Counted from the stretch's first letter, positions 30,104-43,088 are shown. The stretch is 64,000 nt of DNA from Cupriavidus sp. EM10 (GCF_018729255.1 NZ_CP076060.1:682001-746000), one strand, 5' to 3'. A program made the numbers and translations. Notes: a model not told the origin generated them from the sequence alone.

Positions 30104-30631
30104 ATGAGCTTCAACCTCGTCTCCCCGGGCAAGGACCTTCCCAACGATTTCAACGTCATCATCGAGATCTCCGCCCAGAGCGATCCGGTGAAGTACGAGG
30201 CCGACAAGGAAACCGGCCTGCTGTTCGTGGACCGTTTCATCGGCACGGGCATGCGCTACCCGGCCAACTACGGCTTCATCCCGCAGACGCTGTCGGGCGA
30301 CGGCGACCCGGTGGACGTGCTGGTGCTGACCCCGTTCCCGATCCTGGCCGGTGCCGTCGTGCGCTGCCGTGCACTGGGCATGCTGAAGATGACCGACGAG
30401 TCGGGCGTGGACGCCAAGCTCGTGGCCGTGCCGGTGGACAAGCTGAGCCCCGCCACTGCCCATATCAAGGGCCTGTCGGACGTGGCACAAAATACGCTCG
30501 ACCAGATCAAGCACTTCTTTGAGCATTACAAGGCACTCGAAGCAGGCAAGTGGGTCAAGGTCGAAGGCTGGGCCGGCATCGAGGAAGCCCACAAGGAAAT
30601 CACCGACGGCGTGGCGAACTTCAAGAAGTAA
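30104..30631 (+). CDS. ppa: Inorganic pyrophosphatase
   Basis: This 175-aa family I soluble enzyme hydrolyses pyrophosphate in the cytoplasm. The signature DGDPVDVLVLTPFPI and the segment RYPANYGFIPQTL are intact, as is KDLPNDFNVIIEI near the start. The ATG at 30104 is preceded by an AGGTATTCGGAG region. A strong terminator follows. Confidence 0.97.
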   Translation: MSFNLVSPGKDLPNDFNVIIEISAQSDPVKYEADKETGLLFVDRFIGTGMRYPANYGFIPQTLSGDGDPVDVLVLTPFPILAGAVVRCRALGMLKMTDESGVDAKLVAVPVDKLSPATAHIKGLSDVAQNTLDQIKHFFEHYKALEAGKWVKVEGWAGIEEAHKEITDGVANFKK

Positions 30632-30653
30632 TCGCCCCTGCCCCTCGCCAAGG

Positions 30654-30680
30654 AACCCCGCCCACTGGCGGGGTTTTTTG
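30654..30680 (+). terminator. Rho-independent terminator after ppa
   Basis: The stem CCCCGCC...GGCGGGG with a short ACT loop is followed by six T residues. It lies 23 bases after the ppa stop codon. Confidence 0.9.
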
Positions 30681-30775
30681 TTGGGCGATCGTTGTCCGGA
30701 TGATCGACGGCAAGGCAGGGCGCCGGGTCACGGCGCTAAGCTCCCTGCCATCCCCCAAAAGCACATGGAGTACCG

Positions 30776-31390
30776 ATGCCTGTTCCGCAAGGCAGCGCGA
30801 CCAAGCAGGACGCGTCCGCTTCCGCCGCCCACGCCGCTCACGCCGCCTACGCCGCCTACGCCCGCTACGACGCGGTGGCCATCACATTTCACTGGCTGAT
30901 GTTCGTGCTGGTGGCCGTGACCTACGCCGCCATCGAACTGCGCGGCTTCACCGACAAGGGCACCACGGCGCGCATGGTGGCCATGGACGTGCACAAGTGG
31001 GCCGGCGCGCTGGTGCTGGCGCTGATCGTGCCGCGCATCCTTTGGCGTGCGGTACGCGGCGCTCCGGCACCGGAAGCCTATCCACGGCTGGGCCAGATGG
31101 CCGGGGCGGCCGTGCATGGCCTGCTGTACCTGTTCCTGCTGGCGCAGCCCATACTGGGCATCCTGATGACGAACGCGGCTGGCCGGGTGTTGACGGTGCC
31201 GGTGCTGGGGATCGATATCCCGCCGCTGATCGCGCCGGACCCGGCGCTCAAGGACTTGCTGGCCGGCATCCACCAGACGCTCGGCAAGGCCTTCTATCTG
31301 GTGATCGGCCTGCACGTGATGGCCGCGCTGTTCCACCACCATATGCTGGGCGACAACACGCTGCGCCGGATGCTGCCGCGCCGGAAGTAG
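30776..31390 (+). CDS. Cytochrome b561 family protein
   Basis: This 204-aa protein has four predicted membrane helices and the haem-ligand histidines expected of prokaryotic b561: His in ITFHWLMFVLV, MDVHKWAGALV, GIHQTLGKAFY and IGLHVMAALFHHH. Such proteins move electrons at the inner membrane, often as superoxide:ubiquinone reductases. The N-terminus carries an unusual Ala/His/Tyr repeat before the first helix. The ATG at 30776 follows AAAAGCACATGGAGTACCG, which contains GGAG. Confidence 0.88.
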   Translation: MPVPQGSATKQDASASAAHAAHAAYAAYARYDAVAITFHWLMFVLVAVTYAAIELRGFTDKGTTARMVAMDVHKWAGALVLALIVPRILWRAVRGAPAPEAYPRLGQMAGAAVHGLLYLFLLAQPILGILMTNAAGRVLTVPVLGIDIPPLIAPDPALKDLLAGIHQTLGKAFYLVIGLHVMAALFHHHMLGDNTLRRMLPRRK

Positions 31391-31413
31391 GGCTCGGCAG
31401 CCAGAGCGGCGCG

Positions 31414-32337
31414 TCAGTCGCCGCCAGCCGGCCGCACGAACGGGTTGCGGTCGTTCAGTTCGTCCAGATAGGCATCCATGCCCTGGCGCTCGCGTTCCAG
31501 GAAACGCTCCACGGCGTCGGCAAAGGACGGATGCGCCAGCCAGTGCGCCGAGCGCGTGGCCACGGGCAGGAAGCCGCGCGCCATCTTGTGTTCGCCCTGC
31601 GCACCGCCCTCGAACGTGCCGATGCCCTCGGCGATGCAGAATTCCAGCGGCTGGTAGTAGGCCGTCTCGAAATGCAGGCACGGGTGGTGTTCCAGCGCGC
31701 CCCAGTAGCGGCCGTACAGCGTGCTGACGGCCGGATCGGCATCGTAGACCAGCAGCGAGCTGGCGATGTCCTTGCCGTCGCGGGTGGCGATCACCAGCAG
31801 CAGGTTTTCAGGCATCGCCTCGCCGATACGTCGGAAAAATCCAGATTCAGGTAGGGCGACGAATGGTGCTCGCGGTACGTCTGGCGATAGCAGCGGTTGA
31901 AGAACTTCCACGCCGCGTCGTCGATTGCCGCGCCGCGCAGCTGCCGGAACGTGATGCCGGCTTCGGCCACGCGGCGGCGCTCGGCGCGGATGTTCTTGCG
32001 CTTTTTCTGCGACAGCGTGGCCAGGAAGGCATCGAAATCCGCGTAGCCGGGGTTGGTCCAGTGGAACTGCACGCCATGGCGCATCATCATGCCGGCCTCG
32101 TCCATCAAGTCGGCCTCATGGTCGGACGGAAACAGGATATGCAGCGACGACAGCCCGCTTTCCTCGGCCAGCGCCAGCGCGAACCGCAGCAGCACGTGCC
32201 GCGCCAGGTCGTCCTCGGCCAGCAGCCGCGCGCCACGCACCGGCGTGAACGGTACCGCCGCCAGCCATTTGGGGTAGTAATCGAGCCCGTGCTGGCGATA
32301 GGCGTCGGCCCAGGCCCAATCGAACACTTATGTAGCC
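31414..32337 (-). pseudogene. FemAB/GNAT-like (DUF482) protein, 3' part, cut off by an insertion
   Basis: This holds the C-terminal three quarters of a protein of about 390 residues. It runs from FDWAWADAYRQHGLDYYPKW through a KKRKNIRAERRRV segment to the stop. A further break at NLDF is mended by one A in the run 31835-31839, giving LDFFRRIGEAMPENLLLVIA. The missing N-terminus lies 2.7 kb away at 35080-35361. YGEY there joins VFDWAWA here, so the insertion split the gene in the middle of a conserved stretch. The family has an acyltransferase fold of unknown substrate. Confidence 0.85.
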
Positions 32338-32629
32338 ATCCCCAAAACACACCAAATATGTATGAGTAGGAGATTGGTTCTGGCTGTATGACGTTTAATA
32401 TGCTTTTGTGCACTGCAGTAACGCCGGCCGTCGATTGTTGCGCTGCAAAACGATGTGCGAATTGTGTGGGCGGGCATGGAGCCTTGTCGCCACAACAAAC
32501 GGCAGTCTAGGGCTTCACCAGCAACCGCTACTTATAGTCCGCTCTGGGGCCAGAAACGCGCCTGGAGGCCATATTGCGCCTCTTTCCTACGGTGGCGCCA
32601 GTCCTCACAAAACCTGCCCCATGAGGCCC
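32338..32629. other. Left non-coding end of the insertion
   Basis: These 292 bases hold no supported gene. They contain AT-rich DNA next to the border and may include recognition sites for whatever enzyme moved the element. Confidence 0.4.
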
Positions 32630-32980
32630 CTAGCGCTTGGGTTTCGCCTGCTTCGCCTTTGCCGGTTTTTTGGGCTTGGTCACCACCCGTGCTTCGACGG
32701 TTTTCTCCACCCGTAGTGCTTCGTGCAGGCGCGCCATTTTTGCGGCGCTAGCATCGATTTGCTCGATGAACTCGCTGGCATTGATGTCTAGCGCCCTACA
32801 CCAGTTGCACAGTTCAATGGGGTCCAGGCGCCGTTGACCTTTCTCGACTCTGCTTACGTACTGTTGGTGTTGACCCAGAAACTCGGCGAAGTCGATTTGC
32901 GAGAAGCCAGCACTCTGCCTTGCTTCCTTGAGCAGGGCACGCATAAGCGCATACGTTTCTTCATATACGGGGTTTCTCAT
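32630..32980 (-). CDS. XRE-family transcriptional regulator with Lys-rich tail
   Basis: This 116-aa protein has a Cro/CI-type HTH: ARQSAGFSQIDFAEFLGQHQ then YVSRVEKGQRRLDPIEL. A short helical segment and a very basic tail (VTKPKKPAKAKQAKPKR) follow. The ATG at 32980 was selected because it gives a typical XRE N-terminus. The frame is open further upstream. It is divergent from the 112-aa gene at 33316 and probably regulates that operon from the shared region. Confidence 0.85.
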   Translation of the reverse strand: MRNPVYEETYALMRALLKEARQSAGFSQIDFAEFLGQHQQYVSRVEKGQRRLDPIELCNWCRALDINASEFIEQIDASAAKMARLHEALRVEKTVEARVVTKPKKPAKAKQAKPKR

Positions 32981-33315
32981 TGCCGGCAAGGAACATGTGA
33001 CGAACCCGCCAGCTTGCAGCCATTCGCAAAATACACAAAAATTGTGTATTCTTAAAGTGCCGAAATCGCAAGTTTCGTGCACTTTCCCGCGCAGCGGGCT
33101 ACGAATCTTCAATGGTTGCGAAGCGGTCCGTACTGACTCCCCTCGGTTGTAATCGGCAGCACAACGTCCTGTACTCGACTCGCGCAACTGTTCACCGGCA
33201 ACAAATTGCCTCTTGTTGCGCGCCAGCTTCCTGGGGGAGAAGCACGGCCAGTAGTTTCTATCCCCTCCACATTCATACCGTCGACCAACTCGGTCGGGCC
33301 TTTCGCTTCTTCCCT
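32981..33315. promoter_or_regulatory. Divergent control region between the XRE regulator and the 112-aa gene
   Basis: This 335-base gap separates outward-facing genes. It contains AT-rich DNA around 33020-33060 (AAATACACAAAAATTGTGTATTC), with the inverted repeat AATACAC/GTGTATT, a plausible operator for the XRE protein. No other gene is supported here. Confidence 0.45.
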
Positions 33316-33654
33316 ATGCAGACCATAAACATTACCGACGTGCCGGAGGATTTTCCTCGGCGCGCCATTCCTGCCGTCGTTTCGGGCGTTCAATCGAAGA
33401 TTGGTGTTGTGCTGTCCGGAGGGAAGTACTACGCAGGTGAAACTCCGGAAGCTCGATGCGAGCGTTGGGACATTTGTGAGGACCTGGCTCGCCAGTTGGT
33501 GCCCGTCGCACAAAAGGACGGCGCCAAACATCCCGAGCATTCCGTTGAACAAACGCTTGGGCGTATGCGCGTCTCCGTCTCCCAAAAGGGTTGGATTTCC
33601 GAGGCAGAGTTGGATTGGGTCCTGAAACGCATCCTGACTCTTCTCGAGTGGTGA
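33316..33654 (+). CDS. Conserved-looking hypothetical protein, 112 aa
   Basis: Translation from 33316 reads MQTINITDVPEDFPRRAIPA and later WDICEDLARQLVPVA, then RMRVSVSQKGWISEAELDWV. The composition is that of a normal soluble protein, unlike the antisense frames. I do not recognise the family. The ATG lacks a clear ribosome site, so the start could lie a little upstream. It is followed after 12 bases by another plus-strand gene, giving a two-gene unit opposite the XRE regulator. Confidence 0.65.
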   Translation: MQTINITDVPEDFPRRAIPAVVSGVQSKIGVVLSGGKYYAGETPEARCERWDICEDLARQLVPVAQKDGAKHPEHSVEQTLGRMRVSVSQKGWISEAELDWVLKRILTLLEW

Positions 33655-33666
33655 CGGGGGCCTGGC

Positions 33667-33969
33667 ATGAGCGAACGAGAGAAGGACACCCTCGAGCGTC
33701 CGGGATACACCGGCGAGTTGATACGGTACGTCCCGACACCGGCGCTTCATTTGGGAGGCGTCGTCAGAGATATTCCGCCGATTGTTCAAGCGGTGGCGCG
33801 AGTCGAGGCGCGTAACCCCGTTGAGCTGATTTACCACTGGGGGCGCCACGGTTTCCCGCGGTACGGCGTCGAGGATTGCGTCCCTAAGCAACTCGGTGCG
33901 TCGATAGCGACGATGCGATTTTGTCGTATGCAACTAATTAGTTGTCGAAGACTTTCGATAGGTGCGTAG
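33667..33969 (+). pseudogene. Hypothetical protein, apparently truncated, 100 aa
   Basis: Reading from 33667 (site GGGGGCCTGGC) gives MSEREKDTLERPGYTGELIR, then VVRDIPPIVQAVARVEA and a good-looking HWGRHGFPRYGVEDC. After about residue 72 the sequence changes to an unlikely tail. The change falls near 33885, close to the 3' end of an opposing gene and a perfect palindrome at 33931-33944. The gene was probably cut by a later rearrangement. The function is unknown. Confidence 0.5.
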
Positions 33970-34929
33970 GTGCCATTCTCAACCCGAGGTTCTTCACCGG
34001 CTACATCGGTGAAGCCTCTCACGAAATCTCCTACGTTCCGTTCAACCGTAGCTATTCCGGCTCCGATAAAATGGAATGGCCCGGCATGATGAATTGCACC
34101 ACATTGGCTGCCTAAGCCAATGGCTGCTCCGACGCTGCCCTCAGTGTCGAGCTTTCCATTAAGGCTCTCACGAAAGGACGACAGACTCACAGACGACTTA
34201 CCCCTCGATACAGATTCGTTCAGGGTCGCATGACAAGCACCGATGAGCCGGGCGCTCGCGTCTTCGGGCACGTTGAAGCTTGTGAGAGCAATGCGGTCGA
34301 CCTCCGCCCAATCGGCGAAAAGGAGTGCTCGATAGGGATTCTGGGAGAGGGCTGGAATGGTTGCCTTACCGTAAAAATCCCAAGAACGCGATGCAGAGCT
34401 CTTCATTCGGGGATTGGGGCAGATAATGGTCGCTAAGCGTGTCAGTCGCCCGCCTGGTACGAGGTTTCTTTTGTGCCTTATATGCGACGTCGTCAAGGAG
34501 CGTTCCGTCGCAAATGGCAAGTCCGGGTCTCTTTAGAAAGCAGGAGGTCTGTTGAACATACTGCGTTGCCGTCGGTATTTTATTCGTTTCCGCTTGCGTT
34601 TGAATGGCGGAGAAGACTCGAATAACGTCGGCTTCGGTCAGTTCATTAATGGGGCAATTCAGTGCTTTCTTTACGAGGGAATCCGTGGCAATGGCCTGGA
34701 CCATGTGGACAACGATACGGCCGGTACAGGTCGACAGCGGAACGGGGTTCGACTCAATTGCTTGCTGGAGCCATCCGCCGCGCTTGAGCCCAAGGGCTCG
34801 TGTGTCTAGGACGTATGTCCGGTAACTGGTGACACCCATGACGGATAGTCGGCAGGCGAGTTGCAATTTGCCGCCGGCCCATTGGTGGCTTTCTTCCGCC
34901 CCAACTCGTGTCGAGATGCCTTCTTTCAT
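33831..34929 (-). pseudogene. Broken hypothetical protein in the insertion
   Basis: Two frames join into one protein. The N-terminal part from 34929 includes YRTYVLDTRALGLKRGGWL and LTEADVIRVFSAIQTQAE. It breaks at CIAFLGF near 34373 in a run of five A (plus strand) and resumes as YGKATIPALSQNPYRALL and ESVSRGKSSVSLSSF. The first half loosely recalls the core-binding part of tyrosine recombinases (helices, then KKPRTRRATDTLS), but no R-H-R-Y catalytic set is found. Its true 3' end is uncertain and may lie before 33831. Confidence 0.45.
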
Positions 34930-35079
34930 AACACCGGTTCCCTGCATAGTCGTACAGGGAGTTTGGTATGCAATGTATGAAAAGAACAGGCGTAACTATA
35001 TCGCTAGAAAATCAATAAATTCAGTGAGTTAGCTTTACATCAATCAGTCAGTCATTTTTTCGTCGGCACATAAAAAGCC

Positions 35080-35361
35080 ATACTCGCCATAGGAATGCGA
35101 CTTGGCATAAAGCGGCATGGCCGCCGCCAGCCGGTCGCGGCCCGGGCCCTTGCCGTCGGGCACCCAGAGCGTCAGGAAGCGCGGCGACCAGCCGGTGTCG
35201 TCGGTGGCGCTGCCGCTGGCGTGCATGGCGTGCAGGAAGGCGTGGCGCAGGAACGGCGTGGGTTCGGCCTGTGCGGCCAGCAGCGCGTCCCAGTCGGCGG
35301 CGTCGATCTCGGCAAGATCCAGCACGATTTCCGTGCGGTAGTTGGGGCGCGAATCACTCAT
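35080..35361 (-). pseudogene. FemAB/GNAT-like (DUF482) protein, 5' part
   Basis: Begins MSDSRPNYRTEIVLDLAEID and runs to AAAMPLYAKSHSYGEY, then leaves the family sequence at 35080 and stops inside the insertion at 35044. The rest of the gene is at 31414-32337 on the same strand. Together they would encode a normal-length protein of the FemAB-like (PF04339) group. Confidence 0.85.
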
Positions 35362-35526
35362 GGACGGGTTGGCGTAGGTGCCGGGCGAGTCTACCGGAAT
35401 TGAAATTGTGCTGCAGGCGTCGTCAGCCAGACGCGGACGCCGGCCTGCTGCAGGGCGTCGTAGAATGCGCATATCGGTTTTTCGATGTCCATTCCCCCGA
35501 CGTTCCTTCCCGGTACGGGCCCAGAC

Positions 35527-37608
<2,082 letters not shown>

Positions 37609-37721
37609 TCGTCGAGCCGCTTTGAGCGCTGTCTGGCATGCCGATTGCGGGCAATGTGGGCCTTCCCGCCATCGGCGTGTGGTGTTTCGGGCTAGAATCT
37701 GACATCTTCCGACACCTTTAG

Positions 37722-38075
<354 letters not shown>

Positions 38076-38096
38076 GCGATATCAGGTTTGAAGAGA

Positions 38097-38121
38097 AACC
38101 GGCCCCTGGGCCGGTTTTTTG
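38097..38121 (+). terminator. Rho-independent terminator after glnB
   Basis: The stem ACCGGCCC...GGGCCGGT is followed by a run of T. It lies 22 bases past the glnB stop codon. Confidence 0.92.
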
Positions 38122-38131
38122 TTGGGCGAGT

Positions 38132-38779
38132 TCAGCTCGGCAACTTCCATCCGAATTGCACCGACAACAGCCGCATCGCCATCGTCACCAGTGCGCCGGA
38201 CAGCAGCGCCACTTCCTGGTCCGCGCGCAGCCATGTCAGCCCCACGTAGACCCAGCAGCCCACGAACGAGCAGGTGGCATAGGGCGAGCGGTCGCGCAGG
38301 ATCATCGGCACTTCGTTGCACAGCACATCGCGTAGCACCCCGCCGAACACGGCGGAGATGATGCCCATCATCACGGCGACGGTCGGGGTCATCTGGGCCA
38401 CCAGCGCCAGCGAGGTGCCCGTGACCGAGAACAGGCCCAGGCCGATGGCGTCCGCCACCAGCATGGCGCGGTCCGACGCCACGGTGCTGACCACCCGGAA
38501 GACAATCGCCGCACCGATCGACATCGCAAAGATCAGCAGCACGTAGTATTCGTGCTCGACCCAGTAGAACGGCCGGCGGTCCAGCAGCACGTCGCGCACG
38601 GTGCCGCCGCCAAAGGCCGTGGCAAAGGCGACGATAAACGTGCCCACGGCGTCGAGCCGCTGCTTGCGGGCATCCACCACGCCCGAGACGGCGAACGCCA
38701 GTACCCCGGTGATCTCCATGACATGGAGGATCAGGGGCAGCCGCCCCATCAGCAGATCGAACGGCAGGTGCAGGTGCAT
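38132..38779 (-). CDS. TRIC-like (UPF0126) membrane protein
   Basis: This 215-aa membrane protein has two repeats of the family motif. The first is VLAFAVSGVVDARKQRLDAV with FGGGTVRDVLLDRRPF. The second is LGLFSVTGTSLALVA with FGGVLRDVLCNEVPMIL. About seven helices are predicted. Bacterial members of this family are trimeric cation channels, though the glycine-transporter name is also in use. The start at 38779 lies 8 bases after the smr stop, so the two are probably co-transcribed. Confidence 0.9.
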   Translation of the reverse strand: MHLHLPFDLLMGRLPLILHVMEITGVLAFAVSGVVDARKQRLDAVGTFIVAFATAFGGGTVRDVLLDRRPFYWVEHEYYVLLIFAMSIGAAIVFRVVSTVASDRAMLVADAIGLGLFSVTGTSLALVAQMTPTVAVMMGIISAVFGGVLRDVLCNEVPMILRDRSPYATCSFVGCWVYVGLTWLRADQEVALLSGALVTMAMRLLSVQFGWKLPS

Positions 38780-38787
38780 GGGGAGCG

Positions 38788-39453
38788 TCAGGGACGCGGC
38801 TGGCGCAACAGGACCATCAGGGCGCCCGCGCCGCCTTGCGACTCGCGGGCCTGGACGAAAGCGATCACTTCTTCCTTCTGCACCAGCCAGCTGCGGACCT
38901 TGCCCTTGAGCACGGGCAGCTTGTCCGGCGAGCCGATGCCCTTGCCGTGGATCACGCGTACGCAGCGCACGCCGTTGCGCACCGAACGGCGCAGGAAGTT
39001 CGCCAGCGCCTCGCGGGCTTCGTCGCTGCGCAGGCCGTGCAGGTCCACCTTGTCCTGCGGCACCCACTCGCCACGGCGCAGTTTCTTGATGACATCCTCG
39101 CCGATGCCGGGCCGGCGGAACGACATCGTTTCATCGATATCGAGCAGGTTCTCGACGTCGAATTCGTCGGACAGCGATGCTTCGAGCACCGCCTTGTCGT
39201 TGAGCTGGGACTGGACCGGGATGGGCGCGGGTGCCTTGGCGGAGTGCTGCACGCGGTTGCGGTCGCGCAGGGCGCTGACCGAACCGATGCTGGACCGGAA
39301 GACATTGGCCTCTTCCTCGGCACGCTTCGCGGCGGCCTCGGCGGCCTTGCGTTCCGCCTCGCGGCGCTCGGCGTCGGCCTTGAGGTCGTCACGTATCGCG
39401 GCCAGATCGTGCAGGCCGAATCGCTTGGGAGGGGGTTTGGCGCCGGAAGACAT
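38788..39453 (-). CDS. Smr-domain protein
   Basis: This 221-aa protein has an N-terminal Ala/Glu/Arg-rich coiled coil (AERREAERKAAEAAAKRAEE) and a C-terminal Smr domain. The hallmarks DLHGLRSDEAREALANFL and VIHGKGIGSPDKLPVLKG are present. The Smr fold is linked to endonuclease activity in MutS2 and SmrA/B proteins. Stand-alone versions like this act on RNA or nucleic acid, but its target is not known. Confidence 0.92.
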   Translation of the reverse strand: MSSGAKPPPKRFGLHDLAAIRDDLKADAERREAERKAAEAAAKRAEEEANVFRSSIGSVSALRDRNRVQHSAKAPAPIPVQSQLNDKAVLEASLSDEFDVENLLDIDETMSFRRPGIGEDVIKKLRRGEWVPQDKVDLHGLRSDEAREALANFLRRSVRNGVRCVRVIHGKGIGSPDKLPVLKGKVRSWLVQKEEVIAFVQARESQGGAGALMVLLRQPRP

Positions 39454-39489
39454 AGCAAAACCTTGAAAAGCTCGGCACCGATTATAAGG

Positions 39490-39525
39490 AAAACGGGGAC
39501 GGCCGCAGCAACGCGGGCGTCCCCG
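39490..39525 (-). terminator. Rho-independent terminator after trxB
   Basis: On the minus strand CGGGGACG (39525-39518) pairs with CGTCCCCG (39501-39494), followed by TTTT. It lies between trxB and smr, so trxB is probably a separate transcript. Confidence 0.75.
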
Positions 39526-39571
39526 TGGGCTTCGCGCCGGGGCGGGCAGGCGCCCGCCCGGCGGAAATGGC

Positions 39572-40591
<1,020 letters not shown>

Positions 40592-40706
40592 TTATATGTG
40601 GCACGGCGTTTGCCGACTGTTGCAAATTCCAATGAAGGCGATAGGGTCAGGCAAGGTTAAAATGGCCGCCATCGTTCACTCCGCACGATCGAACAGAACC
40701 TGACGC

Positions 40707-43037
40707 ATGGCTCGCGCTACCACGACTACCCGGACCGACCCGTCGGCACTTCCATCGCGCATCGGCAAGCTGCTTGGCGAGGTGCGCTGGTTCCTGCTGC
40801 TTGCCGTGACGCTTGGCTTCCTGTGCGTGCTGGCCAGCTACAGCAAGGCCGATCCCGGCTGGTCGCATGCCAGCCAGGTGTCCGATATCCGCAACCTCGG
40901 CGGCCGCGTGGGCGCCTGGGTGGCCGACATCCTCTTCTTCATCTTCGGCTTCTCGGCCTACTGGTGGAGCGTGCTGCTGATGCGCCGCTGCTGGCGCGGC
41001 TGGCGCGTGCTGACCGCCGAGCTGCCCGAGCGCGTGCCGGAGCCCCAGCACAGTACTGCCATCAGCTGGATCGGCTTCGGGCTGACGCTGGTGTCCAGCA
41101 TGGGCCTGGAAGCCATTCGCATGTATCCGCTGCGATCCGCCCTGCCGCGCGCACCGGGCGGCGTGCTGGGCGACCTGCTGGGCGGCTGGCTGCAGATCGC
41201 GCTGGGCTTTTCGGGGGCCACGCTGCTGCTGCTGCTGATGTTCGCCATCGGCCTGTCGCTGTTCTTCCATTTCTCGTGGCTGTCGGTGGCCGAGCACGTG
41301 GGCGGCTTCGTCGAGACGCTGTTCATGGGGTTCAAGGCCCGCCGCGAGAAGAAGCAGGACCGCATCATCGGCGCCGCCGCCAAGGTGGAACGCACCGAAA
41401 CCGTGGAAGTGCAGCGCGTGAAGCAGGAAGAGGCCGCGCCGGTGCAGATCGTGCGCCCGCAGGCCGTGCCCAAGCATGAACGCGTGGAGCGCGAGAAGCA
41501 GCAGCCGCTGTTTGCCGATATCCAGGATACCGATCTGCCGCCGCTGTCGTTGCTCGACGCCGTGCCGGCCCACCAGGAAACGGTCAGCGCCGAGACGCTG
41601 GAATACACGTCGCGCCTGATCGAGAAGAAGCTCAAGGACTTTGGCGTCGAGGTCAAGGTGGTGGCCGCCTATCCGGGCCCGGTGATCACGCGCTACGAGA
41701 TCGAGCCCGCCACGGGCGTGAAGGGCAGCCAGGTGGTGAACCTGGCGCGGGATCTGGCGCGCAGCCTGTCGCTGGTGTCGATCCGCGTGGTCGAGACGAT
41801 TCCGGGCAAGAACTACATGGGCCTGGAGCTGCCGAATCCGAAGCGCCAGACCGTGCGGCTGGCGGAAATCCTCGGTTCGCAGGTCTACAACGAAAGCGTG
41901 TCGAGCCTGACCATGGCGCTGGGCAAGGACATCGCCGGCAAGCCGATGGTGGCCGACCTGGCCAAGATGCCGCACTGCATGGTGGCCGGCACCACGGGCT
42001 CGGGCAAGTCGGTGGGCATCAACGCGATGATCCTGTCGCTGCTCTACAAGGCCCGCGCCGACCAGGTGCGACTGATCCTGATCGACCCGAAGATGCTTGA
42101 AATGAGCGTCTACGAAGGCATTCCGCACCTGCTCTGCCCGGTGGTGACCGACATGCGCCAGGCCGGCAATGCGCTGAACTGGGCCGTGGGCGAGATGGAG
42201 CGCCGCTACAAGCTCATGAGCAAGCTGGGCGTGCGCAACCTGGCCGGCTACAACAAGAAGATCGACGAGGCGGCGGCCAAGGAAGAAAAAATCCCGAACC
42301 CGTTCAGCCTGACGCCGGACGCGCCGGAGCCGCTGGACAAGCTGCCGACCATCGTGATCGTGATCGACGAGCTGGCCGACCTGATGATGGTGGTCGGCAA
42401 GAAGGTCGAGGAACTGATCGCCCGCATCGCGCAGAAGGCCCGGGCGGCCGGCCTGCACCTGGTGCTGGCGACGCAGCGCCCGTCGGTGGACGTGATTACC
42501 GGCCTGATCAAGGCCAACGTGCCGACGCGGATCGCGTTCCAGGTCAGCAGCAAGATCGATTCGCGCACGATCCTGGACCAGCAGGGCGCCGAGGCGCTGC
42601 TTGGCATGGGCGACATGCTCTACCTGGCGCCCGGTACCGGGATGCCGGTGCGGGTGCACGGCGCGTTCGTGTCCGACGATGAGGTCCACCGCGTGGTTCA
42701 GAAGCTCAAGGAAGGCGGCGAGGCCAACTACATCGAGGGCATCCTCGAAGGCGGGCTGGTCGATGGCGATGGCGCCGGCGACAGCCTGGGCGGCGGTGCC
42801 GGCATCGGCGGAGGCGGCGGCGAGGCCGACCCGCTCTATGACCAGGCCGTCGAAGTGGTGATCAAAAACCGCCGCGCGTCGATCTCGCTGGTGCAGCGGC
42901 ACCTGCGCATCGGCTACAACCGTGCGGCCCGGCTGCTGGAAGACATGGAGAAGGCCGGCCTGGTCTCGGCCATGTCCGGCAACGGCAACCGGGACATCCT
43001 GGTCCCGGCCGGCAGCAGCGCCACGGCTGAAGACTGA
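40707..43037 (+). CDS. ftsK: DNA translocase FtsK
   Basis: This 776-aa septal DNA pump helps XerCD resolve and segregate chromosomes. Four hydrophobic helices occupy about residues 25-195. A shorter than usual linker follows, then the motor with Walker [17 protein letters not shown] near residue 428, Walker [14 protein letters not shown] and the C-terminal winged-helix gamma domain ([20 protein letters not shown]). A Gly-rich loop near residue 695 precedes gamma. The gene is followed by lolA. Confidence 0.96.
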   Translation: MARATTTTRTDPSALPSRIGKLLGEVRWFLLLAVTLGFLCVLASYSKADPGWSHASQVSDIRNLGGRVGAWVADILFFIFGFSAYWWSVLLMRRCWRGWRVLTAELPERVPEPQHSTAISWIGFGLTLVSSMGLEAIRMYPLRSALPRAPGGVLGDLLGGWLQIALGFSGATLLLLLMFAIGLSLFFHFSWLSVAEHVGGFVETLFMGFKARREKKQDRIIGAAAKVERTETVEVQRVKQEEAAPVQIVRPQAVPKHERVEREKQQPLFADIQDTDLPPLSLLDAVPAHQETVSAETLEYTSRLIEKKLKDFGVEVKVVAAYPGPVITRYEIEPATGVKGSQVVNLARDLARSLSLVSIRVVETIPGKNYMGLELPNPKRQTVRLAEILGSQVYNESVSSLTMALGKDIAGKPMVADLAKMPHCMVAGTTGSGKSVGINAMILSLLYKARADQVRLILIDPKMLEMSVYEGIPHLLCPVVTDMRQAGNALNWAVGEMERRYKLMSKLGVRNLAGYNKKIDEAAAKEEKIPNPFSLTPDAPEPLDKLPTIVIVIDELADLMMVVGKKVEELIARIAQKARAAGLHLVLATQRPSVDVITGLIKANVPTRIAFQVSSKIDSRTILDQQGAEALLGMGDMLYLAPGTGMPVRVHGAFVSDDEVHRVVQKLKEGGEANYIEGILEGGLVDGDGAGDSLGGGAGIGGGGGEADPLYDQAVEVVIKNRRASISLVQRHLRIGYNRAARLLEDMEKAGLVSAMSGNGNRDILVPAGSSATAED

Positions 43038-43059
43038 CCTCACAGCCGCCGCTCAGGCA

Positions 43060-43088
43060 AAAGTGACGGGTAATAAAGTGACGGGTAA
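43060..43088. repeat. Tandem 14-bp repeat upstream of lolA
   Basis: AAAGTGACGGGTAA occurs twice, at 43060-43073 and 43075-43088, in the ftsK-lolA gap. It may be a regulator-binding pair or a simple slippage duplication. Confidence 0.7.

Larger units (their letters stand above)
32338..35079. mobile_element. Unclassified 2.7-kb insertion splitting a FemAB/GNAT-like gene
   Basis: The borders are set by rejoining the split gene: host sequence ends GAACAC at 32337 and resumes ATACTCGCC at 35080. The inserted DNA has lower GC than the flanks. Its left end reads TTATGTAGCC inward, and the right end carries TTATGTGCC inward six bases from the border, so the ends form an imperfect inverted repeat. 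No target duplication is seen. Contents are an XRE-type regulator, two plus-strand genes (the second apparently cut short) and a broken minus-strand gene. I cannot name a transposase or integrase in it. Confidence 0.65.

Noticed and set aside
33831..34929. Reading the broken minus-strand gene as a tyrosine recombinase that moved the insertion
   Set aside because: Only a vague resemblance in the first half. The Arg-His-Arg-Tyr catalytic set cannot be found in either joined frame.
40647..43043. A 798-codon minus-strand frame opposite ftsK
   Set aside because: Antisense shadow with low-complexity His/Arg content.
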